In this document: piece by piece, positions 12,523 to 24,200 of the stretch
Layout: the number at the start of each line of letters is the position of its first letter
Numbering within the stretch: position 1 is the stretch's first letter
Assembly: GCF_039555335.1 (NCBI RefSeq)
Contig: NC_092628.1
Span: 60,499,547-60,563,546, forward strand
DNA from: Amphiura filiformis
Lineage: Eukaryota; Echinodermata; Ophiuroidea; Amphilepidida; Amphiuridae
Reading direction: 5' to 3'
DNA length: 64,000 nucleotides
Notes under the pieces: generated by a model
Databases searched by the model: none
Seen by the model: only the letters and a program-made list of their open reading frames with translations
What the model was told of the DNA's origin: nothing
Made by a program: the position numbers and the translations under genes

Positions 12523-14670
12523 TGGAAAAAAATATTTCCCAAAATTCACTGAGTGTTATTTTAGAATAGCTACTGATATTTTGCGTTTTTAGGAAATGTT
12601 GTGAATTGTGTTATTTAATATTCTTGTGGTTTTTTTTCCCGTTATTTTGCAAACAAAATTGAAGATTACCCAAATGAGGAGGTGCATGGTCATGATGGTG
12701 GGTGGGTGGTGGTGCACTGAAAAATCGAAATTGGCCTTATTTTCAAGGACTGGAATCTCAAGGCAGTCAATGTGAAGGATATTGCCCAATTTGGGCTCCA
12801 ACTTGTAGCTAATATCACTGACAGGGTTCAATGGAGAATTAAAATGTATGCATTTTTCTGGAATTCCAAGTGCTTCTTTCCTCTACGTTGTAGCTCCCAG
12901 CATCATTAAAACCATGTGTGCGAGTAATACATGTTACATCACATGTAATCCACCCGGCTAAGTACAAGAGATCGTAAATGAACAAAAATTGCCCAAATTA
13001 AAAAAAAATCATACAAAATCCAAAAATCTACTCCTTTGACCTCTCTCGCTCGGGTAAATTGCTACTCAGGACTCCTTGCACAGCCTTAATAAAAATTCCT
13101 TTAAAAAGGAATGGGCACCCAATGGGAGCTTTGATGTGAAGTGCCGAAATCGGGGGGCACTCCCACTTTGGAGGTGACGCGTATGTAGGGCTGTTGAGAC
13201 TCCCTTTTCATCATCGCTGTTACCCAAAGACCCCATTACCAGCGCATGCTGTCCCCATATTTTTTCTTTAGATCGGTCACCCAAAGACCTTGACCCATAT
13301 ATTTCCATCTGAACAGCAACGAGCCTCGTATCACCGAGCCACGTTATAGAACTAGGAATTCAATTTTCGAGGATTCTTTAGGCTCTCACAAAAAGACCAT
13401 TTAAAAATGTCATTCTCATCCCATCCCCCTAATTTAGCGAATCCAAACGGCCCTCTCTCATCCAATGACCCATATTTTGTACATCTTGCACTCGCCGAAA
13501 GCCAAAAATCATGCTCTCGCCCTTTCAATGACCCCATATTTTTATTGTTGGAAGCAGAATTTTATTTAGATTATAGGTTTGCATATTTGATTCTTCATTG
13601 TTTTCCCCAAAAGCAAACACCTCCCAATAACCATTGTAACTTCCGGTTTTTGAGCAGTTTTGGGACATATCGGGGAAATTGCTGTAATTATTATCAATTT
13701 ATTTATTGTCATAATATTCTCATTAAAAATATTTAAATAATTTATTAACTGTTTTTTGGGTTTGTATTCATTCTTGTAAACATTTTGGGTTATATTTTGT
13801 ATGCACAAAACAATTTTTTCTGAATTTTCCCAATAGGTCAGAAGGCAAAGTGTCCCAAAACTGCCCCACAATGCATTGCATTGGGCTTATTCACTGCGAC
13901 AACAAATCCAAACCAGTTGATACATGGAAATAAATTTATATATCATTTATTAAACTTCAACTATAATACATTAAAATGGTAAATAACACAATCACACAGT
14001 ACATTTACAAATATAAAGAGAAGCAAAATAGTTTAAAATCCATTTAAAAGTGCATTTAACATGAATAAATACAAGTATATGCCCATGGTATTTTGTCCTT
14101 TTACTGTATTAAAGAAATCTAACCCATAATCTTCAAAACCTCATTTTTATTATGCATGTGAAGCTGCTCATGCTGATGATGTAGTGCATTATACGGTTAA
14201 CGATTTGACATTCACTTCGGAAGAGACAGTACTAATAATCATGATTATTGTATGAATTATGCTAGGGAAAACAGATCCAATATAAATTTCTTTGCATTAT
14301 CAGGTCTTGATATTTCAGGGATTTTAACATGACACTGAAAATCTGAACCACAACAAGATAGGACCATAAATGCAATATAGAAACTCATTTTTTTCTCTTG
14401 ATTGGTGCAAAGAATCTGGTAAAATTAACATGGAGAAAAGTTTGAAATATTGATCACCCTTATACTTACTAATCATAATTGGAGTCCGAGAAAAGACTCC
14501 TAATAAAATGTATTTTGAGAAAATAAACAGGGTGGGATAAAGTTATATAATACATTCTTCAATACAGGTACAAAAATATATAAAAGATTCAACTACTGTT
14601 TTTCAATTAAAGTCTTCTTACATATACACTGCTTTTTGGATAACAACTTTCTAAAATAATTTCTGAACAT
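12523..14670. other. Intergenic DNA and probable TRAF 3' UTR
   Basis: From 12.5 to 13.9 kb I see only degenerate repeat blocks (GACCCATATTTT-like phrases at 13255-13545). From about 13.9 kb to 14670 the sequence is plain and AT-rich, and could be the 3' UTR of the TRAF gene. AATAAA hexamers read on the minus strand at 13946-13951 and 14146-14151, 0.5-0.7 kb past the stop. Confidence 0.4.
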
Positions 14671-15232
14671 CTAGTTTTGTGGATTGTCAGTTGTTTGGAA
14701 ATTTGTGAGTGATGTTATTGGTGACATATCTATTTGCATGTACAAATATCCACCAACACAAAATCGTCCCTTGGTAAGTGTATCAGTCTTCATGAAGCTC
14801 AAACGTCCACGCTTCTGATTCTCATTGCCATCGGTCTCAGTACGAGGCATGTTATTGCATGCGAAGGATGTTACAAAATTATTACACCCTCTTGTGCTCT
14901 GATCATACAAAGTGACCAAGCAAGTAGAACTAAATGGAAAGTGTAGATCATTGTCATACTTTCCTTGGCAAAGGACGATAGAAAGGGATGAATGGTAGAT
15001 GTTTCCAGATTTGTGACCTTTCAACTCCAAACAAGCTCTAAGTTTGTGACCAGGACATCCTGTATAGAAAGGTGGACTCATGATGACTTGATTTGAGCCA
15101 TTCTGTGAGTTACTGCTTGATCTCTGAGGGATTTTCACCTTCCAGTGGAGGCAGCCATTGTAGCTTGTATTCTCCAATTGATTGATTTTGTCAGATTGTT
15201 GCATCAGTTGATCATTTTTGTCTGCAAGTTGC
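14671..15232 (-). CDS. TRAF exon 8: coiled-coil end and MATH domain
   Basis: Encodes residues 303-489 and TAG at 14671-14673. It begins with leucine/glutamine-rich coiled coil, then [42 protein letters not shown] and LYDQ, the core of a TRAF-C domain. The final strands ([20 protein letters not shown]) are divergent. Confidence 0.94.
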
Positions 15233-18200
15233 CTAAACAGGGAAAGGAAAAACAAAATACAACCTTGAGTTCATAAACGCATATGAAGAGCTTTGTTTCA
15301 AAACCCCTTCCATCCACTTGTCACAATTTTGAGAACACATCAAAAAAAATCACTGATATATATAGGGGTTTACAACAAAAGCAGTTTTTGGCGGGATGCT
15401 CATTCTACCCAAGCATCCCGCCAAAAACTGCTTTTGTTGAAAACCCCCTTATATCAGTGATCTTTTTTATGATTATTTGATGTGTTCTCAAAATTGGGCA
15501 AGTGGATGTATAAGGGGTTTTGAAACAAACATCTTCATATATATGTCTGATGTTATTATACCAAATTATGATCATTATTGTGCCATGTACTGAAGATGAC
15601 TGTTTTTGCTATCTGAAGATGGCTGATCATGTGCTATATTATTGAATGGCTATTATATCCCTCATTAATATATTCTCGTTCATTAATTGGTTAAACGAGT
15701 ATCATGTGACCAAAAATAGTTTTGCTATTTTGCAAACTTGTTAAAAAGCCGATTGAGGAGGGAACGGGTACTATTCAAAGTACTATCTCCGGGAAATAGT
15801 TTTACTATCTCCTCTGAGCGGGTCCCGAGCGCCGTATGACCTCATAACGCGTCGCAGTTCCTAGTGGTCAGTGCAACTCGCCACATACACGGGATATCAG
15901 TACCGGTTCCGGGGTATTAATGTGTAGCAATTCGTTTCGTCTTGCGAAGCACACAAGCAGCACAGAAGTGCAGCTAAAATACGGCGGTTTAATGGCATAA
16001 ATCTGAGTTACATCAGGACCAAAACAAAGCAAGGCCAGCGTAGCCTTGACTAGGCCTAGCCTACATTTATGCCTAGGCCTATGCCTTGTGTTTAATGAAC
16101 AAAGAATATATTAATGAAGGATATAAAACAAATATTTACTGCTCTAAATTCGGGATCTGGTGGAATCTATTGGTCCCCTCGGTGAACTGGAGACCGTGAG
16201 CCTACTATTTTCCTCGACCTGACGGTCTCGGGAAAATAGTAGGCTCACGGTCTCCAGTTCACCTCGGGGACCAATAGATTCCACCAGATCCCTCATGAGC
16301 AGTAAATATTTGTATATTATTTGCTATCTACTGAAGATAGTATAAATTGACTGTGGGGTGAAATATGGACTGTTCCATTCAACAAGGCTTTATGGAACCT
16401 TCACACACCACCAGGTATTACTTAGCTCCCACTTCCCTCCAGAAAAATTCCTGGTACCACCACTGACTTGCTATTCTGCATGAGATGGTACTGCGCTATC
16501 TACTGAAGATTGCTCTGATACCTAGCAAATCAACTACCTCTATCTATTGAAGAGATTCTTCTGAAGAACCGTCATTGTGCTATTGATGATTATTATCCCT
16601 CATATGCCTACAGTTTCATTACCTGGTCAATTCATCATGTTCACTTCTCAAACTGGTATAATTATCTTGGCTTTCTTTTAGTGCTTCTTCTTGTTGCTGT
16701 AAACATGTTTTTTGAGAAATGACTTCGGACACCAGGGACTCCAGGTGGTGGAAAGTGGACTCCTTGTTGTGGGACACTATGTCACTGCGTCTTACCTGAA
16801 AGTAGTGAAAGCAATAATTCATTTCATTGTGACAATCAAGCCAATTGTGTCAAAAAACAAAAACAAGGCAAAAAAAGTGTTTTTCTGCATGAATTTATGA
16901 AAACATGTGGGACAACCCTTTTTGGGCCTATTTTACATTTTTCTAGCATGTAACACAAATCCACAGACACGATAACAGAGTAACCATTATTTGATTCAGA
17001 ACTAGACAACCACATATTTGACACAAACCAGGCAGATATAAAATCTTATTTTAATTCACTTATTCTATGCTATGGTAATCTATATCAGTTCGGGGGCACT
17101 GCTAATTCAAAGACGTCTCTGATATCATCAAAGACGGGTCAGTGATTTCACATACGGGGTCTGTGATATCACATACGCCGTGCTTTTTTTTTTACAGTTT
17201 GGGGCTAGATGCAGCAAATCGGAAAGAAGGTGACTGTATCGGAATATGCTTTCCTATGTTTAGCAAATATCTGCCTGTGCAAACTTCATATCTATCTGTG
17301 CAAATTCTGACAAATGGTCCCAGAAAACACTTAAATTGGCAAAATCGAGCCATATCCAACGTTTTGAAGTAACAAAAAATCCCAAGTCATGGGGGGAGTG
17401 AATATTTTGGCAAGGTAAAAAAAGGAGGGAACAATGAATTTTTGGCCAGTCAACGAGGGGGGAGGGGAGCGATTTTTGGCACGCATAACAATTTGTGGCG
17501 GCAACTTTTCAAAAATATATTCAAAAATGACTTGAAAAATGGTAGGCCCTTACGGAAACGTTCAGGCCTAACCTCGTGGCCTGACTCTTGCACACGTGCA
17601 TGGGATGAATTCGGAGAAATATGGACACTACTAGGGGTAGGGTTATGTTATAATTAGGTGGCTCAAAATAGATCAACAAATTACGGTAAACCAGCCGCGT
17701 GCCCACTGCCCAGGGAGTGGGGCTTTGGGGCCTGCAGCCCAAAAAAAAAAAAAAAAATGAGGGAGACAGAGAGAGAAAGAGAGAAGGGAGAGGGAGGGAG
17801 AGGAAGGGGAGTGATAGAGCAGTGGCATAGCCAGGCCCTTTTTTTTTTTCCAGGGGCGATTTTGTAAAAAGTGGACCTTCTTCACAAACTTTGGACCTTT
17901 TTTTTTATTTAAAAATCATAAAAAACATTTTTTTTTTCTCACTACGGTCGTAAATTAGGATTTTTTGAGGACTTTGCCCCACCCGACGGCCCCACTCTGC
18001 GCACGGGCCTGGGCATAGCCAGTGGGGCAGTATAGTGCCCCTACAAAAATTGAAGGGCGGAAAAGGGAGGGAAAAGAAAATGGTCTACTTTTTCGGTCCG
18101 ATTTCCCAAAAATTGAAAGAAATAACCCGACAACTGAAAACATATACAAAATAACTGCCAATACCGGAACGAAAATGTTACAAAAATCAGGACAAAATAT

Positions 18201-21200
18201 TAGCAAAACTGGGTTGAAAATTTTGTTTTGTCACAGCCACCCAAGCTCATTTCAATATCCGGGGATTTTTAGGCAAACGAAAGGGGGAAAAGTGGAAAGA
18301 AAACAAGAAGAAACGAGGAAGAGTACGTTCTGAGTCATTGCGCATCATAATTATGTTCATGCTTGAAATTTGTGACGGGAAGTCGCATCCACTGGAAATC
18401 CATTCTAAAATACATATTATATATTATCATGACATGGTTATATGGCCTATAGGCTATGCTTAATCATGATGGTCGGAAAAATAAGTTAATAATAGGGGCC
18501 TAATGCAAAATGATGCACCAATTGGCTTTTAGTTTGAGGATAATATTCCCTCACAAGTCGGGTCCGTTGAAATCTGTTATGCCCAAAATAATACGAATAA
18601 TAAGTGTAAACTTTTACACCAAATGACTTTATTGTGCCTTTCATAACTTTTTGAAAATAATTCTCCAACTTCTGAGGGAGCACATCCCCCTCAGTCACCC
18701 TTCTCCGTCAAAAAAGAAAAGGCTAACTTGCATTTATCCATATAGGCCTAATTGAGCAGGTTCATACCCATGCAGAAGTCACGGTCCGCAGGAAATTTGT
18801 CAGGAATTATAGGCCTATCTTTCATAGATATAATGACTATAGGCATATTATAGCACATCCCCCTCAAGCAAAACAGAAAAGCCTAAACTTAGGCTGAATT
18901 GAAGGAATTATTGAGCACGAGTGTTCATATAGGCCTAAGCCTAAAACTAAAATTCGCGGCTCAGTTGGAAATCTGTAAAAAATATATGCTCCGAAAATAA
19001 CCAATAAACAGTTTTGATGTGTCCGGAGAATTGAAAGTCTGCAAAATGTCGCCGAGGGAGCAAAGTTATTCTGCAGCATTTAAGCTCAATTATGAAAAAG
19101 AGCAACATTTTTTCAGCATTCTCCGATTTCTCGCGTTCACTAGAAAGAGTGTATCCTGAGCCCGCGATTTAATTCATAAATTGGATAGTAAAATTAGCAG
19201 GAGCTAGCAGGCACTTGGGCTAGCTACAACCCTGATCATGCTGATTAGGCCTACTCGCAAAATTATTCCCGCTGCGCCAGTCACGCTAACAATATCGCTT
19301 TGCGGCTGGGTTTTGAGACTAGGGAGTATGTGATTTATGAGACGTCTTTGAATTATGATACTGTCAGGTGACTCGGCACTGAAGAGTCTTTGATATCAGA
19401 GACGTCTTTGAATTAGCAGTGCCCCCGAACTGATATAGAATTCATTAAATCAAATTAATTCTTTTGTTTTTATATTACAGCATGTCGGCCCAAGATGTCC
19501 TGAGCAGTGTTCGAATTTAGGAAAAATAAGTGGTTGTCCCACGGACAACCAGATTACAATTTCTGGTTGTCTGTCTAAGTTTTTGGTTGTCCGTAGGCCT
19601 ACAAATGTGACTTTTGGCTAGATTTATGGTTGTCCGGCGGACAACCGAATCAGTATTTTTGGTTGTCCGGTGACTTTTTTAGTTGTCCCGGGCAACCGGA
19701 CAACCAAAATTTCGAACGCTGGTCCTGAGCCAAGATGATTTTAAACAATTTATCACATGTCCAATTACAAGTTTACCATAAACATGACTACATAAGAAAA
19801 AAAATATACCAACCTTAGCTTTGCATCCAACATTTGCAAAAGTGCAAGGGACTATTGTATTTGGGCAGTCTCCCTCCTGCACATCTGTATGCTTAGGCAT
19901 CTGATGAAAACAATAAGAAATTGTATAATATTCTGGAGGGATATTTAAAACAAATGTACATTTTATCTGAATGTTTTGTTCTTAAAAGCTAGTTTATAAG
20001 ACCCCCATATACGCGCATGTGGGTCACAGGGTTTCAGCCTTTTTAAATGGTGCTATATGGATGGTATTTTTTTGTCAAATTTGATTACAAACAAATGGGT
20101 CATTTTGGGGGTTATTTGGTTACTACTACCAAGGCAAAGTCCAAAAATGCTATTTTTTCATGTGAATGTCATGTTTGGAGGATATATGAATGGGTCATAC
20201 TTTTACAATTTGCTACTATGCATGTGACACACCTGTACCCTGGTTTGGATTGAGTGGGACACATTTCTACAAGTGTTTGCTGCACCAAAGTGCTATAAAT
20301 GTCCTTTCATACTTGGTTACAGCCTACAGGTCTTGAAAAAATGTTAAATTTCCTGGGAAGCAAGCTAAATTTCCCACAATTTATAACATGTTTTTATATA
20401 CAAAAAGACACAATTTCTCTCCAAACACAACATTTCCTGGGAAGGAGCTTCCCAAATTCCCCACTTTTTTCGAGCCATGCTTTAGTTATCACATAAACAT
20501 GATAAATGACTTACCTCTTCTCTTGGTACTCCACTACGTCCACACATGCAACAGTTAATAGGAAATCTGGGACACAACAGTAATCTATGTGCCTGGAAAT
20601 ATACAGAAAATATCAGATGTTATTGCCCTGGGTTTCAAATTTCAACTTTAGTTTTTGCTCTGCCCTCATGCCCACAAACCTAGAGATAAACTTTGACACC
20701 AAGAAAATAACTGATGCAAATGCACCATTGATTTTTGGCTCATCCCAAGCAGCAAATTTAAATAATTTGTTAACCCATTTGATTGTTGCTTTTAACAAAT
20801 GAACCTCAGCTCTGTTCAACTAACACTGACTAACTCATAAACAATTAATAAAACAATCATCTTTTTGCTGTACTTATTAAGCAGGTTTTCTACTTTAATT
20901 TATTCTGTGCAATAAGGCAAAAAAAAAAAATTTGTGTTGCCCTCAACCGCCCGACCCTAAATCCTGAAAAATCAGGGTCGGCATTTATTTTTTGAATGAT
21001 GATTTTTACAGATTTGTTCAAAAAATCAAGGTTTTCACTTAAAATTAATATTTTATTGAAAGACTAGTCTTTAATTGATATCTAACAGGTATCCAGAAGT
21101 CAAAATTGACAAATTTTCCACTAAAACTGCATGAAGGTTTGGAAAAAAACAAACTAAAAAAAGAAAAAAAAAAGAAATCCGACCGTCCGACCAAATTTTC

Positions 21201-24200
21201 CCATTTGAGGGCAACACAACAATTTTTTTTTTGGCCTAATTATTGGCCCTAGGGGAGGGTCAAATTAGCAATATATTCTGTCGGTCCGTGTCACGTCACT
21301 TCCGGTTGATGATGTTCGAGTGAAAACAAGTCCCTGATTCGATTTTTGTTGATGATTTCTGTCATTGGTGTAATGTAAATTTCGATCGCAAATAGTCAGT
21401 GGAATCAAACAACCGCTTTCTAAGTCTTCAGAGTGAAAGAAACTTACTTGATTTACCGCTTATATACTGACAAACTTAAAATTAAATTCCATGGTCGAGT
21501 GTCGTTTTTTTCGAAATTGAATGTCACTCCAGCAACATCGCTATGTAGCCTCCCTCACAGCCGGTTTCTGTTGTTCACAACAAACCTTGAGCCACATGCA
21601 GTTTGGGCCCGAGACTAGAGATAGCCCGGATGTCCGACCGACAGAATATCTAGACCACTAATTGAATTGGGATCCCAAAACTTTGGTGTGCAAGGTGGGG
21701 GGTAAAGATTTTTTGGCAGGCCGAGAGAGTTAATCGATTTTTTAGCACGCTGTTTGGAAATTTTACCGGGGGCTCATAATTATTGCACAGCCCCAAAATT
21801 TAAACACATCATGCAGTTTGTCTTCAAGTAACCTCAACAATCTCAGACAAGCCGGCACATCCCTTGAGTGATGTGACCAATTTGATTAAAAAAGCGCATG
21901 GAATCAAACAACCGTGTAATTAACCATGCATGAGACCATTACCAATATACATTTTGTATCAGAACTTCCTACCGTTTTATCCTTGTGGGCAATTTTTTCT
22001 TCACAGTCAGGGCAATCTATCAAGCGTAGAGGACAGTCTCTAAGATGATCATCATTTTCTTGGCGAAGGTAGGTCTCCTCACATCCATATGGGCATATTA
22101 ATGTTGTAAATTGACATTTTTCACTGTGAAGCTGTAATCAATGGAAATAGATAAACTTCTATAAAAAGAACATTTTCACAACATTTGATCTGCACCAGGG
22201 GGAATAAGTGGTATGGATGTGCAGATGATTTGGGTTTCGAGATGATCTGAATCTGGAAAAAATACAGATTCTTCCTTCAGGTTTTTTCAGCAAAATTTGC
22301 AAACAAATTCCAGTATCTGGGGCAAATTTACAGCAATTCAGAACAGAAATAATTGTACATTAGTCAGGGTTGTTTGATTTAAATCATGCCGATCTAAATC
22401 ACCAACTTAATCGCCTGATTTAAATCAACTTTTTCATTTTTTACCATTTTTGATAAATGCAAGTTAATTTCTTTCTTACACCGACTGTTTTAATTCATTC
22501 CTAATGTTTTTGGATACAATTAAAATACCTCTATGTCACTTTATCTATCGCCAAAAATCCATCCAAGGTTTTTCCCATGATTTTACCCAATTTTTTCTTT
22601 GAAATTTTCACACGTAAAAACATGGTTTTTTTTGTAAATACCTGGTAGGATTGTGCATATGACTAGCCTTCCGCTGGTACTTTATTGTGTATAGCAGTTC
22701 TTGGAATCAAAAAATTGATATAAATAAAAAAAATATTGGAATTTTTTTAAATAAAAAAAAATCAGCAACCCTGTATGTTTAATCACAGCTGCACAGTATA
22801 TCCCTTACACAATTCAAAATCCCCGAGCAATTTCCACCAGTGAAGTCAGGAGTAAAATTGCAAACATTGTAAAATGCAATTATAATAATTCCAAAATACT
22901 GGTAACCAATCTCTTATTTCAATTAAAATATCCTCATATAAATTTGTTAAAATAAGCTTCATCACTTTCTCTATTTCTTAACTCATTAACATTTCAAATA
23001 ATAGGCCTAATTACCGTCAAGTGGCGTAATTCTCCAATCCAGTCACAGCCATTGTTGACATTCTTACACTTCACTTTCAATGACAATACTTCTCTTTCAA
23101 CAGCAATATCTCCAAATACCTAGAGAAAAATGATATTAAACTATCTGATATTAGGCTGCTTGGGGTAACAAAAGGCATGAAATGCATATTTATGCTAAAT
23201 TTGCTGCAATATAAAATGCTCACATCTCAAATGTGCCCCCTGACAAAAAGTGCCCCCTGACAAAAAGTGCCCCTCTGACAAAAAATGAAAGAGAAAATCA
23301 AGAGGGCAAAGGAAAAGAGTTTCTAGCAAAATTCAGGGCCAAGATAGTGTAAAATAAAAAAATTTTGCGCGCTATGCGCGCACATTGTAACAATGAAGCC
23401 CTTTTCGGGAAGCTCGAAGACATACAGTCTATGTATTGTATGATGCAACTGCAATTTTTTTCGTCTGTGCCCCAAAAATTTTATTTTGCCCCCCTGAACA
23501 AGAAAGCTGGCTACGCCCCTGATTCACTTACATCATTCTTGATATCCAACCAGGTTTTATCTACAGGACATTTGGCAAAACTTCGAGTTCTGAAATACAA
23601 ATAAAATTATATTATATATATACATAAAGATTATGACAATAGATGAGCTATAGTATTTAGGGCTCCTTGAATTACTTCAATGCAACACACTAGTTTACTA
23701 CTTGTCTTAGATCATGTGTTTACCTTTACCAATTACCAAACTGTAAAAAACATTGTCAGAGTTCCACTGACTATATCATAAGGCATAAAAGTATGCATTT
23801 ATATATTCATCAGTTCCCACTTCCCAAGTTCAAATCCTATACCCACTGCAAATTACTCCCATAGCTTGCTATCCAACCTATAATGCCCTCTATTTTAAAA
23901 TGTTATCTCTTATTATGTGATAGGCACAAGCCAGGAGGGCTATGGATAGAATACTTTTATAGTAGTATAGGCTACTCTCTACTGTCTATGGTATAGGTTA
24001 AAAATCAATGAAGTTGGAAGGACCTCAGCAGGGGTGGGGCCAGTAGCGTAGCCAGCAGGTGGGGGGGGGGCAGATTGTCCCAGGAACACTGCCCCTGACA
24101 AAAAATGAAAGAAAAGAGTGCCCTCTGACAAAAATGAAAGAGAAAATCTGGAGGGCAAAGGAAAGAAAAGGGGAGCCAAAATTCACCCTGATCATGGGCA

